A DNA stretch of 7,119 bases from JBEEMU01 sp043778315 (lineage in GTDB: Bacteria; Bacteroidota; Bacteroidia; Chitinophagales; Saprospiraceae), in the NCBI GenBank assembly GCA_043778315.1, contig JAYWGJ010000162.1, positions 1 through 7,119 of the forward strand, read 5' to 3'. Shown here piece after piece: positions 1 through 5,567 of the stretch; positions within the stretch are counted from its first letter, which is position 1; every line of letters begins with the position of its first letter. Under the pieces are notes generated by a model, which was not told the origin of the DNA, did no database searches, and saw only the letters and a program-made list of their open reading frames with translations. Made by a program: the position numbers and the translations under genes.

Positions 1-1
1 A

Positions 2-493
2 CCAGGCGACAAACTCGAAGTAATGGTTTTGGACGTAGATGCCGTAAACCGCAAAATTTCTTTGGGTCACAAACAAATCGAAGACAATCCTTGGTCAAAC
101 TTCGAAACCGTATTCCCTTCTGGCTCTGTACACGAGGCAAAAGTAGTGCGTGTGGACGAAAGAGGTGCTATTATGCTCTTGCAACACGGTTTGGAGGCTT
201 TCGCGCCTGCCAAATTAATCCGCAAAGACGATAATACTACCCTTGCGGCTGACGAGGTTTGCATGGTCAAAGTGATTGAATTTAATAGCGACGACCGCAA
301 AATTTTGGTATCGCACTCAGGTTACTTGCAAGACCTTCGCCGCGAAGCGAACGACGCTGACCGCGCATCGAAAGACGCAGAAAGTGCAGCAGAACGCAAA
401 TCGGTTTCGGACGTGCAATCAAATGTAGAAAAATCAACTTTGGGCGACTTGTCCGCGTTAAGCGACTTGAAAAACAAATTGAAAGAAGACTAA
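2..493 (+). CDS. rpsA: 30S ribosomal protein S1, C-terminal part (5' end outside window)
   Basis: This is the last 163 codons of a gene that is open to the left edge; the frame reads PGDKLEVMVLDVD from base 2. S1 is the multi-domain RNA-binding protein of the small ribosomal subunit that helps load mRNA. What is visible is the tail of one S1 repeat (VNRKISLGHKQIEDNPW, the usual end-of-repeat signature), then one complete final S1 repeat from about FETVFPSGSV to KILVSHSGY. The motifs of an OB-fold S1 domain are present: G-x-V-x-x-A-K-V, then GAIMLL, GLEAFAP, and DDRKILVS at the last strand. A charged, probably disordered tail of about 55 residues ends in SDLKNKLKED. The ATG at 23 is an internal methionine, not the start. 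The gene is followed directly by a hairpin terminator. Its role is known from the family; the assignment rests on repeat signatures and is strong. Confidence 0.93.
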   Translation, partial: PGDKLEVMVLDVDAVNRKISLGHKQIEDNPWSNFETVFPSGSVHEAKVVRVDERGAIMLLQHGLEAFAPAKLIRKDDNTTLAADEVCMVKVIEFNSDDRKILVSHSGYLQDLRREANDADRASKDAESAAERKSVSDVQSNVEKSTLGDLSALSDLKNKLKED

Positions 494-533
494 TCCAATT
501 TCTAATAAAATAATTAGTAATTAGTCAAAATAG

Positions 534-572
534 AAAAGCCGTTATCAACCTCAATAGTTGGTAACGGCTTTT
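534..572 (+). terminator. Hairpin terminator of rpsA, usable in both directions
   Basis: Arms 534-549 (AAAAGCCGTTATCAAC) and 557-572 (GTTGGTAACGGCTTTT) pair over 16 bp with one G-U wobble, around a 7-nt loop (CTCAATA). A T-run ends the right arm, and an A-run begins the left arm. It can therefore act as an intrinsic terminator for rpsA on the plus strand, and for the minus-strand gene that ends at 622. It lies 41 bp after the rpsA stop, between two convergent genes. Confidence 0.88.
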
Positions 573-578
573 TGTTGT

Positions 579-611
579 AAACCTATAAGGTTTCAAAAAC
601 CTTATAGGTTT
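579..611. repeat. Perfect 15-bp inverted repeat, probable dispersed intergenic palindrome
   Basis: Arms 579-593 (AAACCTATAAGGTTT) and 597-611 (AAACCTTATAGGTTT) are exact reverse complements separated by 3 nt (CAA). Each arm is itself nearly palindromic, so several alternative foldings exist. It sits just after the rpsA terminator and 10 bp from the stop of the minus-strand gene. No T-run follows on either strand, so it is not a classical intrinsic terminator. From memory, similar ACCTTATAGGT palindromes recur between genes in Bacteroidota genomes; only one copy is in this window, so the dispersed-repeat reading is an inference. Confidence 0.75.
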
Positions 612-621
612 AGCAATTAAC

Positions 622-867
622 CTACACGTCGCTTTCTACTGGCTCGTTCGCTTCGGTCGAGTACTTCATTATGGCAGCCAAACTGCTTGTTTTAGGCCCG
701 AACGTGACTCGCGAACTGGCGCGCTTCGCTTGTTCGAGTTGTTGCAGTTCGGCGCGCAAATCACTGTTCGCCGCTAAGGCTTGCTTTATTGCTGTGGTTT
801 CGGCGGCGGTCGCTTCTCCATAAAGATAGCGCAAAAGCAAATTGGTGTGGTAATTATCTTTATTCAT
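622..867 (-). CDS. Small cysteine-free anti-sigma-like protein
   Basis: An 81-residue predicted cytoplasmic protein with no signal peptide or membrane segment. Residues 9-50 (LLLRYLYGEATAAETTAIKQ onward to LEQAKRA) have the layout of the N-terminal helical domain of anti-sigma factors: a short helix, an E-x-T/A-x-x-E turn, then long Ala/Leu/Glu-rich helices. The zinc ligands of the ZAS family are missing, as there is no cysteine and only one histidine. A second short segment (SLAAIMKYST, residues about 62-71) resembles the end of small Bacteroidota proteins that I recall with the same plan (PSxxAxxxILxYA). ATG at 867 is the only reasonable start; no Shine-Dalgarno is seen, as is usual in this phylum. 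It lies 111 bp downstream of the DUF2147 gene on the same strand and no strong terminator separates them, so co-transcription is possible. No sigma factor gene is in the window. A real role in sigma control is not shown; 'conserved small helical protein' is the safe reading. Confidence 0.7.
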   Translation of the reverse strand: MNKDNYHTNLLLRYLYGEATAAETTAIKQALAANSDLRAELQQLEQAKRASSRVTFGPKTSSLAAIMKYSTEANEPVESDV

Positions 868-978
868 TATTGGAAGTTTTATTTATATATATAACGTTTT
901 AAAACGCCGTTTCGATGCCTACGGGCTTATTTTTTTGTAAAAAAAGTGTAAAAATTATTTGATTATATTTTATCTCAG
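868..978. other. AT-rich spacer between the anti-sigma-like gene and the DUF2147 gene
   Basis: No gene is seen here. It holds a 12-bp palindrome CGTTTTAAAACG (895-906) and a T7-GT-A7 stretch (930-945). Neither forms a GC-rich terminator, and no exact TAnnTTTG promoter element reads toward the gene that starts at 867. Confidence 0.5.
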
Positions 979-1467
979 CTACTTCACCCGCTCCCAAACT
1001 TCCGTTTTGCCAATAAAACTCACGCCTACATAGCCGCGCAGCTTCAATCTGCCGTCGGGCAAAAGCGTCACTCGCCCACTATAAATATTGCCGTCTTTTG
1101 GATTATATACCTGCCCTTCATACACGCCTTTCGATTCGGTGAGCGCGAGTAGCGTCACCAAACCCATCGTTGCGCGCCCGCGTTTGCTCGCGTCTTTATT
1201 GTTTTTATCCAAGGCAGGTTTGCCCGTTTCGGCATCAATCGGCTCTTTGAGGTAGATGATTTTACCATAAAACTTACCATTTGGGCTTTTATACACCTCT
1301 ACTTGCCCTTTTTTCTCCTCGTCCCACCATTTACCTTCAATCGTTTGTTGCGCGAAAGCGAATAGGGTAGTAGCGAATACCAATACTGAACTCAGTAATG
1401 TTTTAGAGATTAATGTTTTGGATATTAATGTTTTGGATATTAATGTTTTAGAATAAAAATGATTCAT
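979..1467 (-). CDS. Secreted DUF2147 family protein
   Basis: From the ATG at 1467 this is a 162-residue exported protein (179 residues from an alternative ATG at 1518). I prefer the inner start, because it opens directly onto a signal peptide and the upstream ATG lies in a degenerate 14-bp repeat. The signal peptide is long, about 39 residues: MNHFY, then SKTLI three times and SKTLL, then a hydrophobic stretch SSVLVFATTLFAFA with cleavage expected at AFA|QQ. The mature part (about 123 residues) matches the DUF2147 pattern in order: GKWWDEEKKGQVEVYK, FYGKIIYL, PALDKNNKD followed by KRGRATMGL, YEGQVYNPKDGNIYSGRV, and LKLRGYVGVSFIGKTEVWERV. DUF2147 proteins are small, probably beta-rich, and periplasmic or outer-membrane associated; their molecular function is not established. 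The gene is transcribed away from the TonB-dependent receptor gene and shares an AT-rich regulatory region with it. Confidence 0.88.
   Translation of the reverse strand: MNHFYSKTLISKTLISKTLISKTLLSSVLVFATTLFAFAQQTIEGKWWDEEKKGQVEVYKSPNGKFYGKIIYLKEPIDAETGKPALDKNNKDASKRGRATMGLVTLLALTESKGVYEGQVYNPKDGNIYSGRVTLLPDGRLKLRGYVGVSFIGKTEVWERVK
1393..1455 (-). repeat. 15-bp tandem repeat (4 units) in the DUF2147 signal peptide
   Basis: Read on the plus strand, four 15-bp units start at 1396, 1411, 1426 and 1441 (TAATGTTTTAGAGAT, TAATGTTTTGGATAT twice, TAATGTTTTAGAATA). Units 2 and 3 are identical. Being a multiple of three, the repeat encodes SKTLI three times then SKTLL, and keeps the frame whatever the copy number. 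It lengthens the basic n-region of the signal peptide, adding one lysine per unit. Confidence 0.9.
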
Positions 1468-1512
1468 CGATTGAGATTGTTTAAAAAGTGAATTGAAAAT
1501 AAGTTTATGGAA

Positions 1513-1554
1513 ATACATTTCTATAAATACGTTTCTATAAGTACGTTTGTATGA
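1513..1554. repeat. Degenerate 14-bp tandem repeat (3 units) upstream of DUF2147 gene
   Basis: Units ATACATTTCTATAA (1513-1526), ATACGTTTCTATAA (1527-1540) and GTACGTTTGTATGA (1541-1554). Units 1 and 2 differ at one base, and that difference (CAT against CGT) creates the upstream minus-strand ATG at 1518. The unit length is not a multiple of three. It lies in the probable 5' leader of the DUF2147 transcript. Confidence 0.75.
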
Positions 1555-1567
1555 TTATAATAACGTC

Positions 1568-1575
1568 CAAATGTA
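1568..1575 (-). promoter_or_regulatory. Candidate -7 promoter element for the DUF2147 gene
   Basis: The minus strand reads TACATTTG, an exact match to the Bacteroidota -7 consensus TAnnTTTG. Transcription would start near 1561, giving a leader of about 95 nt to the preferred ATG at 1467. No convincing -33 TTTG partner is seen at 19-21 bp spacing, so this is only moderately supported. Confidence 0.4.
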
Positions 1576-1691
1576 AAGATTTATTTTGAAATAAAAGTTT
1601 TTTAAGATTTTTTTAAGAAATAAATTAATAACTATTTTTATAATATATGAATTTTTAATTTTTTTTGTTGATTGTTATTCATTTAAAACCC

Positions 1692-1722
1692 TTGAAAATA
1701 TAACTTTTTTGTCTTATTTTTG
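1692..1722 (+). promoter_or_regulatory. Candidate promoter of the TonB-dependent receptor gene
   Basis: TATTTTTG at 1715-1722 matches the Bacteroidota -7 consensus TAnnTTTG exactly. TTG at 1692-1694 (preceded by C, so three of four bases of TTTG) lies 20 bp upstream, the spacing expected for the -33 element. Transcription would begin near 1729, leaving an A-rich leader of about 77 nt with no Shine-Dalgarno before the ATG at 1806. Confidence 0.55.
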
Positions 1723-1805
1723 TTGCAATAATTGTAATCTATTTTATTAAATTTTTTGCTCCTATTTATATCAAAATCATAAACAAAACCACCAATCACA
1801 GAATT

Positions 1806-4211
1806 ATGCCAAAGTCATTTTCACTTATTTTTTTGCTTGTCGCAATATTCGGGTTCAACCCAATCACCGCGCAGACGGGCGTACTCAAAGGGCGCATTTT
1901 TAATGCTGCGAACAATCAAACTATTCCGCTATCGAGCATAGTGGTGAAAGGCACGACTACGGGCGCGCAAGCCGACGAAAATGGTAATTACGAAATAAAT
2001 TCGCTCGCGCCTGGCTTGTACGATTTTGTGATTTCGGCGGTCGGCTTCAAAGACAAAACGCTTTCGGAGGTGCAGTTGAGCAATAATAAACCGCAACTTA
2101 TCGACATCGGTTTGGAGGAAATTACTACCGAATTGACGCAAGTCGTCGTCAAAACTTCTGCTTTTCGCAAAACAGAGGAAAGTCCTGTTTCGCTGCGGAC
2201 TATCGGTATCGCCGAAATTCAGCGCGCACCTGGCGGAAACCGCGATATTTCTCGCGTCATACAATCATTGCCTGGCGTGACTGCTGCTGCTGGGTTTCGC
2301 AACGACTTGATTATCAGAGGCGGCGCGCCGAACGAAAACCGTTTTTATTTGGACGATGTAGAAATTCCGAATATCAATCACTTTGCTACGCAAGGCTCGA
2401 GCGGCGGACCCGTCGGCTTGATAAACGTGGATTTTGTGCGCGAAGTTGATTTTTTTAGCGGCGCATTCCCGAGTAATAGAGGTAACGCGCTCAGTTCGGT
2501 TTTTAATTTTAAGTTTAAGGAAGGGCGCGACGACCGCACGGGCGCGACGCTCACGGTTGGTACGAGCGACCTCGGAGTAACGGTAGAAGGTCCTATCAAC
2601 AAAAAAATATCTTACCTCGCGTCAGCGCGTCGTAGTAATTTGCAGTTATTATTTAAAGCATTAAAATTGCCATTTTTGCCTATTTATAACGATTTTCAGA
2701 CGAAAGTGAAGTATAAAATCGATAAAAAGAACGAAATTACGTTTTTGGCACTCGGCGCAGTCGACCAATTTGCGCTCAATACATCGGCGAACGAAACCGA
2801 AGCGCAACGCTTTATATTGAGCTATCTGCCTGTGCAGACGCAATGGAATTACACGAACGGTTTGGTATATAAACATTACACCGACAACGGTTATTTTACC
2901 GCCGTGCTTAGTCGCAATATGCTTAATAACGAAAGTTATAAATACCAAGACAACGACGAAACGGACGAAAGTAAGCTCAATTCGCGTTACAAATCGCAAG
3001 AAATCGAGAATAAATTGCGTTTAGAGAACACTACACGTTATAAAGGTATTGGTATAAAACTGAATTACGGCGTATCGGCTGAGTACAATAAATACAATAC
3101 TAGAACGTTTCAGAAGTTTGGTGTGCGCACTATTGACTTCAAAAACGCTTTTGATATGGTGCGTTACGGCGCGTTCGGTCAGGTCAGCAAAAACTTTTTT
3201 AACGAGTCGTTGGTTTTGTCGTTCGGTTTGCGCACCGACGCAAATAATTTTAATAGCAATATGAGCAATCCGTTGCAGCAACTCGCGCCGCGTTTCAGCG
3301 CGTCTTATGCTATCACGCCGCAGCTTTCCGCCAATTTCAACACGGGAATTTACTATCAATTGCCTGCCTACACGGTTTTGGGCTATGCGGACGGTAACGG
3401 AACGATGATAAATCGCGAGAGCGGCGTGAAATATATTAAGGCGCAGCACTTGGTCGGCGGTTTTGCTTACGACCTCAAAAACAGCGCGAAAGTATCGATT
3501 GAAGGTTTTTATAAGGTGTATGACAATTATCCTGTTTCGTTTTTGCCGTCGGGCGACACCGTAAACTTGGCTAATATCGGCGCGGGTTTTGGTGTGATTG
3601 GCAATACGCCTGCCGTGAGTACGGGTAAAGGACGCACTTATGGCGTGGAAGTTTTGTATCAACAACGTATGTGGCGCGGGTTTTATGGCATCGTCGCCTA
3701 CACTTTGGGCTGGTCAGAGTTCACTAATCAGCGTGGCGAGTACGCGCCTTCGGCATGGGACAGCCGTCACATTTTGGCATTAACACTCAGTAAAAAATTA
3801 CCCAAAAACTGGGAAATCGGCTCGAGATGGCGTTTTCAAACAGGGCTGCCGTTTACTCCCTTCGATGTGAACCGCTCGGCGGAAGTAGCGCGTTGGAACG
3901 CAAACGGACAAGGTATTTTGGACTATTCGCGCACCAATTCGGAGCGCGCCAATAACACTAGTATTGTGGATTTGCGGATTGATAAAAAATGGTTTTTCAA
4001 AAAATTCAATATCAATTTGTACGCGGATATACAAAATTTGACGGGTTTCGCTTTGCCAACGCGAACGCTCGTTTTGGATAGAGGCGCGCAAGGTACTGAC
4101 CCTGTACAGACCGAACTCGGCGCGGATAATGTGTTGCGCTACCGAACTAAATTTTTGAATAGCGGCACGGGCGCGCCTACCCCAAATATCGGATTAATTT
4201 TTGAATATTAA
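1806..4211 (+). CDS. TonB-dependent outer-membrane receptor with carboxypeptidase-regulatory-like domain
   Basis: A complete 801-residue protein. Residues 1-22 are a signal peptide (cleavage likely after ITA, before QTG). Residues 25-105 form a carboxypeptidase-regulatory-like beta-sandwich (GVLKGRIFN, GTTTGAQADENGNYEI, LAPGLYDF, AVGF), typical of Bacteroidota receptors. QVVVK at 112-116 resembles a TonB box. The plug follows at about 124-235, with GGNRDISRVIQSLPGV, NDLIIRGGAPNENRFYLDD, NHFATQGSSGGPVG, and REVDFFSGAFPSNRGNALSS. The rest is a 22-strand-type barrel of alternating aromatic and polar strands, ending in LIFEY with the C-terminal aromatic residue recognised by the BAM machinery. 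It should import a ligand across the outer membrane using TonB-ExbB-ExbD energy; the substrate cannot be told from sequence. No SusD gene or other partner adjoins it, so it is not a SusCD pair. The plug and first barrel region match a conserved Bacteroidota family I recall only as 'TonB-dependent receptor'. It is monocistronic: its own promoter candidate lies upstream and a hairpin terminator follows 27 bp after the stop. Confidence 0.93.
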   Translation: MPKSFSLIFLLVAIFGFNPITAQTGVLKGRIFNAANNQTIPLSSIVVKGTTTGAQADENGNYEINSLAPGLYDFVISAVGFKDKTLSEVQLSNNKPQLIDIGLEEITTELTQVVVKTSAFRKTEESPVSLRTIGIAEIQRAPGGNRDISRVIQSLPGVTAAAGFRNDLIIRGGAPNENRFYLDDVEIPNINHFATQGSSGGPVGLINVDFVREVDFFSGAFPSNRGNALSSVFNFKFKEGRDDRTGATLTVGTSDLGVTVEGPINKKISYLASARRSNLQLLFKALKLPFLPIYNDFQTKVKYKIDKKNEITFLALGAVDQFALNTSANETEAQRFILSYLPVQTQWNYTNGLVYKHYTDNGYFTAVLSRNMLNNESYKYQDNDETDESKLNSRYKSQEIENKLRLENTTRYKGIGIKLNYGVSAEYNKYNTRTFQKFGVRTIDFKNAFDMVRYGAFGQVSKNFFNESLVLSFGLRTDANNFNSNMSNPLQQLAPRFSASYAITPQLSANFNTGIYYQLPAYTVLGYADGNGTMINRESGVKYIKAQHLVGGFAYDLKNSAKVSIEGFYKVYDNYPVSFLPSGDTVNLANIGAGFGVIGNTPAVSTGKGRTYGVEVLYQQRMWRGFYGIVAYTLGWSEFTNQRGEYAPSAWDSRHILALTLSKKLPKNWEIGSRWRFQTGLPFTPFDVNRSAEVARWNANGQGILDYSRTNSERANNTSIVDLRIDKKWFFKKFNINLYADIQNLTGFALPTRTLVLDRGAQGTDPVQTELGADNVLRYRTKFLNSGTGAPTPNIGLIFEY

Positions 4212-4238
4212 AATTTATATTTTTGAAATTTATAGCAT

Positions 4239-4281
4239 AAAAAAGCGGCAATCCTTGTATTACAACGGCTGCCGCTTTTTT
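4239..4281. terminator. Two-way hairpin terminator between convergent genes
   Basis: Arms 4239-4250 (AAAAAAGCGGCA) and 4270-4281 (TGCCGCTTTTTT) pair perfectly over 12 bp. The 19-nt interior can add a small apical helix (TTGT/ACAA). A runs on the left and T runs on the right make it a rho-independent terminator in both directions. It serves the receptor gene on the plus strand (stop at 4211) and the minus-strand gene that ends at 4298. Confidence 0.9.
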
Positions 4282-4297
4282 CGTTCAATAAAATTAG

Positions 4298-5371
4298 CTA
4301 TGGTTTTGCTTCTCTCGGCTTCGTTCGTTTGCGCAAAGCCTCTACTGGCATTGCCATTCTGCCTGCGGGCGCAACGCCTTTCACCGAGCCGTCGAGTATC
4401 GGTACGGGGCGCGGCGCTTCGTCTTGTGTTTGCTTGAATAGCCGCTCTTGCAACGCCCATTTATTGCCCTCGAGCTTCAATCCGTCCACGTCGCCATCGG
4501 GGATATATCTGCCACCGCCCATTTCTACGACGTGGTCGAAAGTAATCATATTCATTTCGGGACGGAAGTTGAGCGTCACGCCCGCGTCTTTATCGTAGTC
4601 CATAATGAAGCGGTGAAACGGCTCTTTCGCAACCACAAAAGCCTTGTTTTTGGGCTGTTTGGCGGCTTCCGCTTCGCGCCGCTTGTCCTCTTCGGTGCGC
4701 ATATCGAATATGGGTGCGCCGAAAGTGATATTATTGCCGCCGTCGAGCGTCAATACTTCTATTATTTTGCTGCGCCGTTTGTGGTCTATGGCTTCGTAGC
4801 CAAATAAAAGATAATATTTTTTGCCTTTGGATCGATATTCGTGCATATTATAATATAGCGCGCCATACCAATTGGTCGCGCCTAATTTTTTGCGCTCGGG
4901 CGATTTGATAGTCGCCGATTTGTCTTGTAAAAAAACCGATTTGCCGTTCTCGAATTGCATCACGCCGTAGTATTTATAGGTCGTGGAGTTGAGGAAAACC
5001 TGCCAAGTGAACAACCGAAATGAGCCGTCGGCGGCGCGCATACAAGAGAGCGATTTCACGTCGGCGAGGTCGTACTCCACCGAGCCTTTTACGCGCATAA
5101 ACCGCTTCATAGTAGCCACTATCTTATCCGCAGCCGCCGAACGCCAACCCTCCGAAAGTGTATCTAAACTCGCCTGCGACTCCAATCGGGTCGCCGTGCT
5201 GTCGGTCGTGAGCGTGTCGAGTTGTACTATCGCGCCGAGTTCGCGGAGCGTATCCGACATCAGCCGTAGCTTGATAATATCGTCACTTTTTAGGCTCGTC
5301 TTTTTTTGCGCCGCTGCGTTATTATGGTATAATAATACACAAAAAAAGATAAATATGCTTGTTTTTTTCAT
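4298..5371 (-). CDS. Conserved exported protein of unknown function
   Basis: A 357-residue protein with a signal peptide (MKKTSIFIFFCVLLYHNNAAA, cleavage near AAA|QK). It is therefore periplasmic, outer-membrane associated or secreted. No enzyme motif or lipobox is recognised. Residues about 30-95 are probably helical (DDIIKLRLMSDTLRELG and DKIVATMKRFMRVKG). The core at about 115-225 has aromatic strand-like segments: FRLFTWQVFLNSTTYKYYGV, NWYGALYYNMHEY, KKYYLLFGYEAIDHKRRSKI, and ITFGAPIFDM. The region at about 255-310 continues with RFIMDYDKDAGVTLNF, MITFDHVVEM and a YIPDGDVDGLKLEGNKW segment. I recall proteins with the same FTWQVFLNS / YYLLFGY / FDH / PDG order in other Bacteroidota as hypothetical proteins. 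The 45-residue C-terminal tail is rich in Pro, Lys and Arg and is probably disordered. It is convergent with the receptor gene and separated from upstream genes by a terminator, so it seems to be transcribed alone. ATG at 5371 fits the signal peptide. It is real as a gene; its function is unknown. Confidence 0.85.
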   Translation of the reverse strand: MKKTSIFIFFCVLLYHNNAAAQKKTSLKSDDIIKLRLMSDTLRELGAIVQLDTLTTDSTATRLESQASLDTLSEGWRSAAADKIVATMKRFMRVKGSVEYDLADVKSLSCMRAADGSFRLFTWQVFLNSTTYKYYGVMQFENGKSVFLQDKSATIKSPERKKLGATNWYGALYYNMHEYRSKGKKYYLLFGYEAIDHKRRSKIIEVLTLDGGNNITFGAPIFDMRTEEDKRREAEAAKQPKNKAFVVAKEPFHRFIMDYDKDAGVTLNFRPEMNMITFDHVVEMGGGRYIPDGDVDGLKLEGNKWALQERLFKQTQDEAPRPVPILDGSVKGVAPAGRMAMPVEALRKRTKPREAKP

Positions 5372-5567
5372 GTTTTAAGCCGATTTTTAGAGAACAGAAG
5401 GTTTTTTAAACGCAAAGAAGCAAAGAAGCAGAGTGATTAAGGTTTTTTTATTGTCACCAAAGAAAAAAAGAATCAATAGAAATAAACCACTCGTTTGTGC
5501 AACATGAATTAGGAACGAAAAAAAGGTTTTTTTTATTGTGATAACCTTTTTATTTGTAATCTAAAAA
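5372..5567. other. Spacer with short iterated repeats upstream of the exported-protein gene
   Basis: No gene is seen. The motif AAGGTTTTTT occurs at 5398-5407, 5439-5448 and 5523-5532. The second and third copies extend into a longer near-repeat ending ATTGT. GCAAAGAA is repeated in tandem (5412-5419 and 5420-5427) with a decayed third copy. The right part is the terminator of the upstream gene. The promoter of the exported-protein gene should lie here, but no exact TAnnTTTG match was found. Confidence 0.55.
5518..5551 (-). terminator. Terminator after the lipoprotein gene
   Basis: On the minus strand AAAAAGGTT (5551-5543) pairs with AACCTTTTT (5528-5520) around a 14-nt A-rich loop, and two more T follow (5519-5518). 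It lies 16 bp after the lipoprotein stop and closes the minus-strand gene cluster. The stem has only two G-C pairs, so it is weaker than the other two terminators. Confidence 0.65.

Larger units (their letters stand above)
1468..1805. other. AT-rich divergent intergenic and regulatory region
   Basis: This 338-bp stretch separates the preferred DUF2147 start from the receptor gene. GC is about 17% over 1561-1800 by hand count. It contains the 14-bp repeat (1513-1554), an imperfect 10/11-bp direct repeat of T-run plus AAGA (1598-1607 and 1608-1618), and one promoter candidate in each direction. No further gene, RNA gene or strong hairpin is visible. Confidence 0.7.

Noticed and set aside
895..906. 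Perfect 12-bp palindrome CGTTTTAAAACG as an operator
   Set aside because: It is AT-rich and short, with only one copy, and no promoter is recognised next to it, so it is likely to occur by chance in this spacer.
1468..1518. Longer N-terminus for the DUF2147 protein from ATG 1518
   Set aside because: It would place 17 extra residues before a signal peptide, and the ATG arises from one base change in a degenerate repeat unit. ATG 1467 is the more natural start.
1393..1554. Tandem repeats as a CRISPR-like array
   Set aside because: The units are only 14-15 bp with no spacers; one set is coding and in frame. No cas gene is present.
3021..3665. Minus-strand 214-codon open frame inside the receptor gene
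   Set aside because: It lies wholly opposite a well-supported receptor gene, has no recognisable domain, and its Ile/Arg/Val-rich composition is that of an antisense shadow.
1806..4211. Receptor as part of a SusCD polysaccharide-utilisation locus
   Set aside because: No SusD gene, glycan enzyme or sensor gene lies on either side, and at 801 residues it is shorter than the roughly 1000-residue SusC proteins.
4201..4437. Plus-strand 78-codon open frame after the receptor gene
   Set aside because: It overlaps the receptor stop, runs through the terminator hairpin and then antisense to the next gene; it is not a plausible gene.
4448..5378. Plus-strand open frames (119 and 131 codons) opposite the exported-protein gene
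   Set aside because: They are antisense to a gene with a clear signal peptide and conserved segments, and show no domain of their own.
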